Source: JARKPK01 sp964631235
GTDB lineage: Bacteria > Planctomycetota > Planctomycetia > Pirellulales > Thermoguttaceae
DNA length: 64,000 nucleotides
Direction of reading: 5' to 3'
Assembly: GCA_964631235.1 (NCBI GenBank)
Contig: CAZVZX010000017.1
Coordinates: 1 to 64,000, forward strand
Part shown: piece by piece, positions 28,409 to 37,900 of the stretch
How the letters are laid out: every line of letters begins with the position of its first letter
How positions within the stretch are numbered: position 1 is the first letter of the stretch
Made by a program: the position numbers and the translations under genes
The notes under the pieces: generated by a model
What the model saw: the letters and a program-made list of their open reading frames with translations, nothing else
What the model was told of the DNA's origin: nothing
The model's database searches: none

Positions 28409-30421
28409 TTACGTCGTCGCGGTCGTTTCCAGCACGGCGTCGCGAATCGCTTGCCAAGCCGCTTCCAAGGTGCAGTGATGAAGAACGGTCGATCCGATTT
28501 GCAGCGTCGGGCCGCGATCGCACTTTTCGAAGCAGAACGTGGCTTCCAACTGCACGCGGTCGTGCCAGCCCTCGCGGGCCACCAAGTCGAGCAATTGCCG
28601 CAGCAAAGTTTGCGAACCGCGAACCAAGCAGCTTGTGCCCATGCACACCGAAACGCGGAGCTTTTCCGGCGCGTCGAGCACGACCAGGTTGCTGCCGCCG
28701 ATGCGGCGACGGCTTTGATACTTCGTATGCAGCAAGTGATGCGCCCGGGGGCCGCCGACATCGCCCAGCCATTGCGCGTAGCATTCGGCCAACATCGGGT
28801 TTTCTTGCGACTTGTGCAGATCGAGCATCTTGTCGGCCATGTACAGCCCGTGCGCCCGCCGACGGCGGGTTTCGGGCCGATCGGCCCAGGGCTGTCCCGC
28901 TCCGCCCACGCAGCCGCCCGGGCAGGCCATCACTTCCACCAAATCGTAGCTGGCCTCGCCGGCAAGCACTTTTCGGGCCAGGGTTCGCGCGTTGCGCAGC
29001 CCGTGGACAATCGCCAACCGCAACGTTGTGCCGCCGGCGACGACCGTTGCCTCGCGCACGCCCTCGCCGCCGCGAACTTGGTGGAACTCGACCGATTCGA
29101 GCCGCACGCCCGAGAGACGTTCGGCCGCGCACCGCAGCACCGCTTCGGTGACGCCGCCGCTTGTGCCGAAAATCACCCCGGCGCCGGTTTTGAACCCCAG
29201 CGGCATGTCGAGCGATTCGGGCTGCAAGAGGTCGAAGTCGATGCCCGCCTCCTCGATCATCCGCCCCAATTCCTGCGTGGTTAGCACGTAATCCACATCG
29301 GGCCGTCCGCCTTGCGAGAACTTCGGCAACTGGGCCTCGTACTTCTTCGCCGTGCAGGGCATGACCGACACGACCGCCAGGTCTTCCGGCCGGCAGCCGA
29401 GTTGCTCGGGAAGAATTTCGCGGGCCAGCGCACCGAACATCTGTTGCGGACTGCGGCAGCTCGATAGGTTCGGCAGCAGCGAGGGGAAGAAGTGCTCGGC
29501 GAACTTGACCCACGCCGGGCAGCACGAAGTAAACTGCGGCATCGGGCCGCCCGCCTGTTTCCGCTCGATGAACTCGCGGGCCTCTTCGAGCACGGTCATG
29601 TCGGCCGTAAAGCTGGTGTCGAACACGCGGTCGAACCCCAGGGCCCGCAGCGCTGCGGCCATCCGCCCCGTTTCGATTTCGCCGGGCTTTCCGCCGAACA
29701 TTTCGCCCAGCGCAACGCGCACCGCCGGGGCGATTTGAACGACGACCTTCTTGGCCGGGTCTTCCAGCAGGCGCCAAACCTCGGCCGTGTGATCGCGCGG
29801 CAAGACGGCGCCGGTTGGGCACACAGCGGCGCACTGCCCGCAATAAACGCATTCGACCTCGCTGAGCGATTTGCCGAAGGCCGGTGCCACGCAGGCGGCC
29901 GCCCCGCGATGGGCGAAGTCGATCGCCCCGATCCCCTGAATCTCGTCGCATGCGCGAACGCAGTCGCCGCACAGAATGCACTTATTCGGATCGCGCACCA
30001 GCGACGGAGTCGAAGCGTCGATCGGCTGCTTGCTTTGCGTGGGCTTGTAGCGAACCTGATCGATGCCCACGCGGCGGGCGATCCGCTGCAACTGGCAGGC
30101 CGCACTCTTGCCGCACGTGGTGCATTGCTGCTGGTGATTGGCCAACAGCAGCTCGACGGCCACGCGGCGCAAGCGGCGGATTTCCTCGGTGTTGGTGCGC
30201 ACCTTCATCCCCGGCATCGGCTGCGTGGAGCAACTGGCCACGATGCCCATTCCCTCTACCTCGACCAGGCAGAGGCGGCACGCCCCGTGAACGCTCATCT
30301 CGGAATGGTAGCAAAACGTCGGGATCTCGATGCCGGCGCTGCGGGCCGTTTCCAGCAGGTTGCGGGCGCCGTTGATCGGAACGACGCGGCGGTCGATGGT
30401 CAGCAGTGATTCGTCGTGCAT
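28409..30421 (-). CDS. hydA: [FeFe] hydrogenase catalytic subunit HydA/HndD
   Basis: A 670-residue catalytic subunit. N-terminal [2Fe-2S] domain (CRLCLVEVEG region), a His-Cys-rich Fe-S patch (HQQQCTTCGKSAACQLQ), two [4Fe-4S] clusters (CILCGDCVRACDE, CVYCGQCAAVCP), then the H domain with all signatures intact: T298-S-C300-C301-P-A-W, MPC356TAKK, and MAC500PGGC504. A C-terminal thioredoxin-like [2Fe-2S] domain (VCMGTSCLVRG ... CFEKCDRGP) is fused, as in Thermotoga-type HydA. It reduces protons or oxidises hydrogen, probably with HydB and HydC. ATG at 30421 follows AAGGAA. No hydE/F/G maturases are in this window. Confidence 0.95.
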   Translation of the reverse strand: MHDESLLTIDRRVVPINGARNLLETARSAGIEIPTFCYHSEMSVHGACRLCLVEVEGMGIVASCSTQPMPGMKVRTNTEEIRRLRRVAVELLLANHQQQCTTCGKSAACQLQRIARRVGIDQVRYKPTQSKQPIDASTPSLVRDPNKCILCGDCVRACDEIQGIGAIDFAHRGAAACVAPAFGKSLSEVECVYCGQCAAVCPTGAVLPRDHTAEVWRLLEDPAKKVVVQIAPAVRVALGEMFGGKPGEIETGRMAAALRALGFDRVFDTSFTADMTVLEEAREFIERKQAGGPMPQFTSCCPAWVKFAEHFFPSLLPNLSSCRSPQQMFGALAREILPEQLGCRPEDLAVVSVMPCTAKKYEAQLPKFSQGGRPDVDYVLTTQELGRMIEEAGIDFDLLQPESLDMPLGFKTGAGVIFGTSGGVTEAVLRCAAERLSGVRLESVEFHQVRGGEGVREATVVAGGTTLRLAIVHGLRNARTLARKVLAGEASYDLVEVMACPGGCVGGAGQPWADRPETRRRRAHGLYMADKMLDLHKSQENPMLAECYAQWLGDVGGPRAHHLLHTKYQSRRRIGGSNLVVLDAPEKLRVSVCMGTSCLVRGSQTLLRQLLDLVAREGWHDRVQLEATFCFEKCDRGPTLQIGSTVLHHCTLEAAWQAIRDAVLETTATT

Positions 30422-30455
30422 GACGGTATTCCTTGAAAACCAATAGGTGTTCGCT

Positions 30456-32390
30456 TCAATTCGATCCGACGATCGCGCCGAACTTGCAGGCGGCCACGCA
30501 CGCCCCGCAATTGATGCACTTTTGAGCATCGATCACGTGCGGTTGCTTCCGCTCGCCGGAAATCGCGTTGACCGGGCACTTGCGCGCACAAACCGTGCAG
30601 CCTTTGCAGCGATCGGCAAGGATTTCGGGCCGAGCCAGCGCCCTGCATTTGCCCGCGGGGCAACGCTTCTGATATACGTGAGCCTCGACCTCTGCGCGGA
30701 AATGCCGCAGCGTCGAAAGCACCGGATTCGGCGCGGTCTTGCCCAGCCCGCACAGCGAGCCCTTGCCCACGGCCCACGCGGTTTCCTCGAGCAGATCGAG
30801 CGTGGCGGCTTCGGCGCGGCCTTCGATCACGTCGTCGAGCAAGGCGAGCATCTGCTTGGTGCCTTCGCGACACAGCACGCACTTGCCGCACGATTCGTTC
30901 TGCGTGAACTGCATGAAGAAGCGGGCCATTTGCACCATGCAGGTGCGGTTGTTCATCACGACCAACCCGCCAGAGCCGACCATCGCGCCCACGCCGCGGA
31001 GCGAGTCGAAATCCAGGGGCAAATCGAGGTGTTCGGCCGTCAGACAACCGCCCGAGGGCCCGCCGATTTGCACGGCCTTGAAGCTGTCGTTGCTCAATTT
31101 GCCGTGTTCGTCGATCACCCCGCCACCGATGTCGAAGATGATCTGCCGCAGCGTGCAGCCGAAGGGCACCTCGATCAAGCCGGTGTTGATCACGTGCCCG
31201 CTGAGCGCGAAGGTCTTCGTTCCGGGCGAGTTTTCCACTCCGAATTGCCGGAACCAAGCCGACGTGTTGCGAATGATCAGCGGCACGGTGGCGAGCGTTT
31301 CCACGTTGTTGATCACCGTGGGTTTGCCCCACAGCCCGCTTTGCGCCGGGAAGGGCGGCTTGGGCCGCGGCATGCCGCGAAGGCCCTCGATCGAGGCGAT
31401 CATCGCCGTTTCTTCGCCGCAGACGAACGCGCCGGCCCCTTCGACCACGTGAATCCGCATCGAGCGGCCGCTGCCGAAGACGTTGTCGCCCAGCAGCCCC
31501 AGGCGCTCGGCGTCGGCCACGGCCTTGCGCACGCGGGCAACGGCCAGCGGGTATTCCAGCCGAACGTAAACGAACCCCTCATCGGCGCCGATCGCCCGGG
31601 CGGCAATCATCATCCCTTCGAGCACGCTATGCGGATTGCCCTCGAGCACGCTGCGATCCATGAACGCCCCGGGATCGCCTTCGTCGGCGTTGCAGATGAT
31701 GTACTTTTTTTCGCCGGGCTGCTGCCGCGCCAGGTGCCATTTGCGTCCGGTGGGGAACCCGCCGCCGCCGCGGCCGCGCAGCCCGCTGTGCAAAATCTCG
31801 TCGCAGACGGCCTCGGGCGTCATTTCCATCCACGCGCGGCGGGCGGCTTCGTATCCGCCGTCGTGGATGTATTCGTGGATGTCTTCCGGATCGAGTCGGC
31901 CGCAGGCCTCCAACACGGTTCGTTGCTGCCGCGTGTAGAAGGGAATATCGTGCGTGCTGCGGCAGTGCCGCGCGGAGGCCGGATCGACATAAAGCAGCCG
32001 GTCGATGAGCCGACCGCCGATGATCGTCGCTTCGACGATTTCGTCCACATCACCCGGCTGCACCCGCGTGTAGAGGATGCCCTCCGGCTCGATCGTTACC
32101 AGCGGACCCATTTGGCAGAAGCCTTGGCAGCCGCTCTTGGAGAGATGAGCCGAACCCTCGGCGTGGTCCTCGCGCTCGATCCGGCAGACGACGGGAACGC
32201 CCGCCGCGTCGATCTTCCGCCGCAAGGCGTCGTACACCTCGAGCGCACCGCCGGCGACGCAGCCGGTTCCGGCGCACACGATGATTCGCCGTGTGATGCC
32301 CCGGCGCCGCCGGTCGAACGTGGCGGTCAACGCAGGCAAATCGATCCGGCCGGCTGGGGATGCGACGGTTGCTTGATCTTGAGACGACAT
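30456..32390 (-). CDS. hydB: NAD(H)-linked hydrogenase subunit HydB/HndC (NuoF-like)
   Basis: A 644-residue diaphorase subunit. Order: thioredoxin-like [2Fe-2S] domain (CAGTGCVAGG ... CQGFCQMGP), FMN/NADH-binding NuoF core (GLRGRGGGGFPTGRKW, NADEGDPGAFMDR, CGEETAMIASIEG), [4Fe-4S] motif (ESCGKCVLCREG), and a C-terminal pair of ferredoxin clusters (CKGCTVCARKCP, CINCGACVAACK). The C-terminal ferredoxin domain is shared with electron-bifurcating HydB proteins, so coupling of NADH and ferredoxin oxidation is possible but not proven. ATG at 32390 has GAAGGA nine bases upstream, better than the two earlier in-frame ATGs. It lies 34 bases before hydA. Confidence 0.92.
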   Translation of the reverse strand: MSSQDQATVASPAGRIDLPALTATFDRRRRGITRRIIVCAGTGCVAGGALEVYDALRRKIDAAGVPVVCRIEREDHAEGSAHLSKSGCQGFCQMGPLVTIEPEGILYTRVQPGDVDEIVEATIIGGRLIDRLLYVDPASARHCRSTHDIPFYTRQQRTVLEACGRLDPEDIHEYIHDGGYEAARRAWMEMTPEAVCDEILHSGLRGRGGGGFPTGRKWHLARQQPGEKKYIICNADEGDPGAFMDRSVLEGNPHSVLEGMMIAARAIGADEGFVYVRLEYPLAVARVRKAVADAERLGLLGDNVFGSGRSMRIHVVEGAGAFVCGEETAMIASIEGLRGMPRPKPPFPAQSGLWGKPTVINNVETLATVPLIIRNTSAWFRQFGVENSPGTKTFALSGHVINTGLIEVPFGCTLRQIIFDIGGGVIDEHGKLSNDSFKAVQIGGPSGGCLTAEHLDLPLDFDSLRGVGAMVGSGGLVVMNNRTCMVQMARFFMQFTQNESCGKCVLCREGTKQMLALLDDVIEGRAEAATLDLLEETAWAVGKGSLCGLGKTAPNPVLSTLRHFRAEVEAHVYQKRCPAGKCRALARPEILADRCKGCTVCARKCPVNAISGERKQPHVIDAQKCINCGACVAACKFGAIVGSN

Positions 32391-32430
32391 GAGAGACATT
32401 CCTTCGCTGCGAGTCATCGAATCCGGTCAG

Positions 32431-32530
32431 ACACTCAATAAAGCCGCGAAAAACGAAAAACGGTTCAAACGGCGACTGCACGCAAAAAGCCCCGCTTTGC
32501 TATGCCGGCGGCCGCTTCCGCAAGGGCGTA
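32431..32530 (+). repeat. Dispersed intergenic repeat, copy 3
   Basis: Lies between hydC and hydB, antisense to the operon. It keeps AATAAAGCCGCGAAAAACG, ACGGTTCAAACGG, GCACGCAAAAAGC and GGCGGCCGCTTCCGCAA, in the family order; the GTGTGG end is degraded. The hairpin stem is weaker (GCCGC/ACGGT). Because it is inside an operon it will be transcribed, in reverse complement, between two cistrons. Confidence 0.72.
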
Positions 32531-32569
32531 GAGCTCGTCGGGGCAGTGGCCCGGGATGGTCCGTGTGCC

Positions 32570-33094
32570 CTACGACGCGCGTTCCCCGGCTGCGATCTCT
32601 TCCAACAGGGTCAGGGCTTTGTCGGGCGTGACTTGGCCATGCACGCTGTCGTTGATCACCATGACCGGCGCCAGCCCGCACGCGCCGAGGCACGAAACCG
32701 TTTCCACGGTGAACAGCATGTCGGCCGTCGTGTTCTGCCCGGGCGTCAGGCCGAGGCGGCGGCGCAAAGCGTCGAGAATGTCGGTCGATCCGCGGACGTG
32801 GCACGCCGTCCCGTCGCAAAGCCGAATGGTGTATTTGCCCTTGGGCGTCATCGTGAAGTGCGAATAAAACGTGGCGACTCCATGCACTTGGGCGGGCGAA
32901 AGACCCAGCGAGTTGGCCACGAAGGTCAGCACTTCGGCCGGCAGGTAGCGATACTCTTCTTGCACTTGCTGCAAGATCGAAATCAACTTGGCTGGATTGC
33001 GCTGGTGGCGATCGAGGATTTCGCACACGCGGGCAAAGTGCCGGGCGCAGTTGGGACAATCGGATTGGGCTAGGGGCGTGTTGACTTCGGGCAT
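32570..33094 (-). CDS. hydC: Hydrogenase [2Fe-2S] subunit HydC/HndA (NuoE-like)
   Basis: A 174-residue NuoE-family subunit. An N-terminal helical bundle (about 20-75) precedes a thioredoxin-like [2Fe-2S] domain with the four ligands C93, C98, C135 and C139 (CDGTAC and CLGAC). It passes electrons between HydB and HydA in NAD(H)-dependent hydrogenases. The ATG at 33094 has GGAG about nine bases upstream. It is the second gene after rex (89 bases apart) and is followed by 179 bases containing repeat copy 3 before hydB. Confidence 0.92.
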   Translation of the reverse strand: MPEVNTPLAQSDCPNCARHFARVCEILDRHQRNPAKLISILQQVQEEYRYLPAEVLTFVANSLGLSPAQVHGVATFYSHFTMTPKGKYTIRLCDGTACHVRGSTDILDALRRRLGLTPGQNTTADMLFTVETVSCLGACGLAPVMVINDSVHGQVTPDKALTLLEEIAAGERAS

Positions 33095-33183
33095 GGATGC
33101 GGCTCCTATGATTCTCCTTGATTTGTTCGTGGTTTGGTGTTCGCGCTCGGGCACGTCGGCCGCGAGTAGCCGCAGCCGCCATG

Positions 33184-33834
33184 CTACGGACTGGCGGAGA
33201 TCGCTTGCCGCAGGCGGCTGGTGAGCACGGCCAAGCTGGCCGTCAAACGCACGTCTTCGACGACGACCGACGGCGGCGTTTCCAGTTGGACCGGCGTGTA
33301 GTTCCAAATGGCCTTGATGCCGGCAAAGACCATGATGTTGGCGGCGTCTTGTGCGGCCGCGGCCGGAACAGTCAAGATGCCGATCAGCACATGCATTCGC
33401 TGGCACAGGTCGTACATGCGGTCGAGATGAAAGACCTCGCGCCCATGAACCTGCGTGCCGATCTTGGCCGGATCGACATCGAATCCGGCTACGATTCTTA
33501 GGCCGCTCTCTTCAAGCCCCGGGTAGCCCATCAACGCGCGGCCCAAGCTGCCCACGCCGACCAAGAAGGCGTCGTGCGTGTTCTTCCAGCCGAGGAAGTT
33601 CTCGATCGAGTCGATCAACTCATCGGTTGAGTACCCGATTTTCGGCTTGCCGACGATGCCGGTCATGGCCAGGTCTTTGCGGACTTGAACGGCGCCGAGC
33701 TGCAACGCATCGGCAATGTGGGTGCACGAAACGACGGAACGGCCGGCCGCCTTCATCTCGCGCAACACCCGCAGATACTGCGGCATGCGGCGGACGCTGG
33801 CCAGCGGATAGGACCGTGTCGCATCAAACGGCAT
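33184..33834 (-). CDS. rex: Redox-sensing transcriptional repressor Rex
   Basis: A 216-residue Rex protein. N-terminal winged helix (about 10-75: LASVRRMPQYLRVLREMKAAG, then HIADALQLGAVQVRKDLAMTG) and a Rossmann domain with GVGSLGRALMGYPG for NAD(H). Rex binds DNA when NAD+ is high and releases when NADH rises, typically on fermentation and hydrogenase genes. Start at 33834 chosen from the usual Rex length and a GGGGG ribosome-like stretch; the frame stays open to 34014 but that part is not Rex-like. It is the promoter-proximal gene of the hydrogenase operon, so it would control its own synthesis if it acts there. Confidence 0.92.
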   Translation of the reverse strand: MPFDATRSYPLASVRRMPQYLRVLREMKAAGRSVVSCTHIADALQLGAVQVRKDLAMTGIVGKPKIGYSTDELIDSIENFLGWKNTHDAFLVGVGSLGRALMGYPGLEESGLRIVAGFDVDPAKIGTQVHGREVFHLDRMYDLCQRMHVLIGILTVPAAAAQDAANIMVFAGIKAIWNYTPVQLETPPSVVVEDVRLTASLAVLTSRLRQAISASP

Positions 33835-34029
33835 GGCGATACCCCCAGAACGATCGAACTCAGGACGATCAGAGCTTGTTCCTCTTTGCCCGGCCCACCG
33901 CCGGCCGGCGACGAACGATGATGAACGCCCTCGCAACGACTCGGCATTGCCGGCAAGGCTAGCCGTATTCGCCTCACAGAGGGCGTCGATCTGTCTGAAC
34001 GAAGAAGTTTCCATGGCCTGACCAACCGA

Positions 34030-34049
34030 ACCGATACTATGTTATCGGT
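34030..34049. promoter_or_regulatory. Palindromic operator 1 before rex-hyd operon
   Basis: ACCGATA, six bases, TATCGGT: perfect 7-bp arms at 34030-34036 and 34043-34049. It sits just downstream of the predicted transcription start, where a bound protein would block elongation. It does not match the published Rex site (TTGTxAA palindrome). Confidence 0.65.
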
Positions 34050-34056
34050 AAAACAC

Positions 34057-34078
34057 TATCGGTATTTTAGTACCGATT
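34057..34078. promoter_or_regulatory. Palindromic operator 2 overlapping the -10 of rex-hyd promoter
   Basis: ATCGGTA (34058-34064), TTTTAG, TACCGAT (34071-34077): perfect 7-bp arms with a 6-base spacer. It uses the same half-site as operator 1 in the opposite order. The half-site TATCGGTA also recurs as a direct repeat 14 bases apart (34043 and 34057). The palindrome covers the -10 box and much of the spacer. Confidence 0.68.
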
Positions 34079-34091
34079 CTGTTTGTGTCAA
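34064..34091 (-). promoter_or_regulatory. Sigma-70 promoter of the rex-hydrogenase operon
   Basis: On the minus strand: TTGACA (34091-34086), a 16-base spacer, TAAAAT (34069-34064). The -35 is perfect and the -10 matches five of six. Transcription would begin near 34057 and give a leader of about 220 nt before rex. Two palindromes overlap it. Confidence 0.72.
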
Positions 34092-34974
34092 GAGGCCTTG
34101 TGGTGAATCTGCTGGGCGATCGAACGGCAATCATCGGAAATATATGCAATTTATGATTTTACGATTCTCCCTCTTTCCATAGATGCAGACGATTCGCGCC
34201 GGCAATGGCGATCAGAAAAACAGACGACCGCAAGATTCCCGCATCGTCGTTGGGATGGTTCGCTGCTCGATCGGTGGGCCGACCGATCGGCCATTCTTCC
34301 CTGGCAAAGGGCGGGGGCGGCTCGATCCGGCAACAGATCGCCACAAACGTGATGCAGGGGCAGGAAGCAACATTTGGTCCGAGGGCCGGTGAACCTCTAC
34401 TCGTAGCCGCCCAAGATTCCAGCCGTTTGGCGAAAATCCTTTTCGGTTTGGATAGGCTCAATTAGACTGGAATTGGAGGTGTCTGTTTGGGTGGTTTCGC
34501 GCTCAAGCGATGCGACATGGGATGGCCGAACCCGGTTGAAAATCGAACCACGCAACCGGGATGCGGCACCAAAACGGGCGAATCGGCCGAATCCGTGATG
34601 CCGCCGAGTCCGCTTTCGGCGTAACAAAGTATCGTTGGGGATGAAGAAGGCTTTGTCGTACGGCGGAGGACGACGCTGCCGAGAAGGCTTGGTCGGCTTT
34701 CGGCACGTTGGGCAATCCGCCCCGCTTGCGGAGCGATGACCGCGGGCGACAGCTCATCTGAAAGGGCGGCAAGACCGCCGACAAAACGGGGCGACTTCGC
34801 CTGGCCCGTGGTCCGCGTCCGTCGGTCGCCGGGGTGTTTGGCGCGAGAACCGGAACTTCTGCGTTCGCGGCTCAGCGAGGCGGGTTTCGGCGGGCGGAGT
34901 TTGGCGGGAACGGGTGGTTGCTTCCGGAAACAGGTGAAGGACCGTTCCATCAGCGACAAAGGGAGGAACGCGAT
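34092..34974. other. Intergenic region between divergent hydrogenase operon and giant-protein genes
   Basis: About 880 bases without a supportable gene. An AT-rich patch lies near 34138-34185. No repeat copy and no clear promoter for the downstream plus-strand gene were found; only a GGCGG/CCGCC mini-hairpin near 34765 stands out. Confidence 0.55.
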
Positions 34975-37900
34975 TTGCCGCGAACCGGCTGGGCGGTGAA
35001 CGGGATCGTCGCTTGGGCGGCGTTGTTGGCAAGCGTGGGCGCATTGGGTGCCGACGACCCGGTTCGCCGTGCGCCGACCGAGCCGGGCAGTTCGCCTGCG
35101 AATGCCGTGTCGCCGCTGACGGCCAACGGCGAATCGCGCGTCGAGGAAAGCAAGCCGCCGCTGTACTATCTGAAAGACCGGCAAGGGAATTTGCAGCCGG
35201 TGCCGGGCTTCACGCTCGAAGAGTTCGAAGAGCTGTACAAACTGAAACACGATTTGGCGCAGCAGGAATCGCGGCCGGCGTTCAGCGTTCAGCGGGTTTC
35301 CGTTGTCGGCCGTTGCTCGACCGATCAGGCCGAGCTGGCGGTTCAGTTCATCATTCAGACGCGCGACGACTCTTGGGTTCGGGTTCCGTTGCGGCTCGAT
35401 CGCGGATTGCTGTACAAAGCGGTCGAGTATCGCGGTTCGGGCGAGCATCTGCTGCATTTCGAGCCCGAGGGCGACGGCTACGTCTGTTGGCTGCGCGGCG
35501 GGACGAAGGAGCCGCATGAGCTGACGTTGCATATGTACGTTCCGTTGCAAACCGGTCGCGACGAAACCCGGTTGCGGCTGGCGGTGCCGCGGGCGGTGGC
35601 GTCGGAAATGAAGCTCACCGTGCCGATCGCCGATGCCGTGGCCCGCGTGTCGGAACGATCGACGCTGCAACAGGCGTCGGCGGCGGGCAACGGCTCAACC
35701 GAGTTCACCGTATTGGGATTGGGCGCCGATTTCGAGATCGCGTGGAAGCGTCCGGAGATACAGGTGGCTGCGCCGCGGCCGGTGCTCGAGGTGTCGGCAT
35801 CGATTTTGGCGCAAATCGATACGGCCGGCGTCGATTACGATGCCGTGCTCTCGGTTCGCAGTCCGACCGAACCGTTCGACTCGTTCCAAGTCGTGCTGCC
35901 GCCCGATTGCGAGTTGCTTTCCAGCGGCAACTCGGGCTACACGGCGGCTGTTGCGGCCGGCGAGGCGAGCGTTGCGGAAGGGGCGCCTCGCCGCGTTGAG
36001 GTGCGGTTGAGCCGGAAGACGACCGGCCCGGTGGAAGTCCGTTTGGCGGCCAGGCGTCCGCCCCTTTCCACTCGTTCTGACGCTTGGACGGAATTAGGCG
36101 GATTCGAGGTGTTGGGTGCGGGCCGGCAATGGGGCACGATTGCCGTGACGGTGATGAACGATTGGCAGGTGCTTTGGGGCGCCAGCCGCGGCGTGCGTCC
36201 GGCGGAGCAAACGCCCGAATCGCTTCGGCGCGAAGACCTGGCCGCGGTCTTCGAGTTTTTCACCCAGCCGTTTTCTCTGACGGCGCGGCCGGCGCCGAAA
36301 CGAACGAGGATCTACGTTGAGCCCGAGTATCGGGTTACCGTCGCAAACAACGAGGTGAATCTCGACGCCCGATTGCGGTACACGCTGCGCGGGGCGAAGG
36401 TGTTCGCGCTGGAGGTCGGGCTGACGGATTGGCAGTTGGACGACGCCGGGCCCGATCACTTGGTGGCGACCGATGGAGTGGACTACGACCCGACAACGCG
36501 GTTGGCGACGATACCGCTAATGCAGCCGAGCAGCGGGACGATTGAACTCCGTTTGCGCGCCCACAAGCCGTTGCCGCCCGATGCTTCTTCGGTGCAATGG
36601 GTGTTGCCGCAGCCGAAGGCTCATTCGTCGAGCCCGGCCAGCGTGCTGATTGCGGCGGCGTCGCCGATCGAGTTGCTTCCGCGTTCCGATCAATTGGAGG
36701 GACTGGTGCGCGAGCAGGTTCCCTCCCATTTCGCACTGAGCCTTCCCGCCGAACCGGTGCTGTTCTATCGCAGCGCGGCGGGCCGGGCCGTCTTCGTTGC
36801 CGACGTGCGCCGCCACCAGCGGCAAATGACGGCTGCGGTGCAAACCACGATTCGTGTGGAGCAGCGTTCCGCCCGAGTCGATCAGGTCTTCTCCTACCAA
36901 TTGGCACACGACGCGATCGACCAGCTTCGCGTGGCCGTTCCGAACACCTTGGCCGGCGACGACCTGATGAAGTTCGAGTGTCGGGGCGAGCCTCTTCCCG
37001 CCGCGCCCGACGATCTCGAACCTGCCGATGACGATCGCCCGTTGCGGACTTATCGCTTGCTCTTGCCCGGCCCGATGATCGGCTCGTTCGAAATCGAGGC
37101 ACATTACGAGATATCGCTGCCGTCGGTGCCTGCGGCCAAACGACTGACCGCAACGATTCCGCTGGTCATGCCTTTGGCGGATCGGTTGACGGGCAATCGC
37201 CTGACCGTTTCGTCGGTGCGCGATTGGTCGGTCGATGTGTTGCCCGGCATCTGGAGCACGGTGCCTCAGAGTGAGCGAGGGGCCGGCGGGCGGCGGGAGC
37301 TGTCGGCCGTCTGCGATTCGTCGGCGGCGATGATCGAGTTGTCGATGCAGCCCGACCCCATTTCGCAAAGCGGCGATTTGATTGTCGAGCGGCAGTGGCT
37401 GCAAACGTGGCTGACCGAAACGAGCCGACAGGATCGCTTTGTCGCACGCTTTTCCACTCGGTCGGGTCAGGTAGAGCTGAGCATTCCGAAAGGGGCGGCC
37501 TTGGGGCAATTGTCATTGACGCTCGACGGCCGCGCCGTTGATGATCCGCTACTGCGGCAAGAGCGGATTATTCTTCCGCTGAGCGGGCCGCCGGGCGAGC
37601 CCCATGTGGTCGAGGCGCGCTACCATTTTGCCGCGCCGCGGCCGTCGCGTGGTGCGATGCACTTCGATCTGCCCAGCCTCGGGCCCGATGCTTGGGTGCG
37701 GCGAGCGTATTGGCAGCTTGTTTTGCCCGACGATGAACAAGTGTTGAAAACGCCCGAGGGCTTTTGCAGCGAAATGACCTTCGAACGCCGCGCCTTTTTC
37801 TGGCAGCGGCAGCCGGTGGTCGGACAGGCCGATTTGGAACGCTGGAGCGGCGCGACGACTCGCGGCCCGTTGCCGTCGGCCGCAAACTGCTTTCTCTACG

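Noticed and set aside
33835..34014. 60-codon N-terminal extension of Rex
   Set aside because: Not Rex-like, no ribosome site, and Rex proteins are about 210 residues; treated as leader.
34030..34078. Palindromes as a Rex operator
   Set aside because: The half-site ACCGATA does not fit the known TTGTxAA Rex consensus, so the binding protein is left open.
34764..34780. GGCGG/CCGCC mini-hairpin as another copy of the prepilin-leader repeat
   Set aside because: Only the hairpin core is similar; the following 17 bases do not match.
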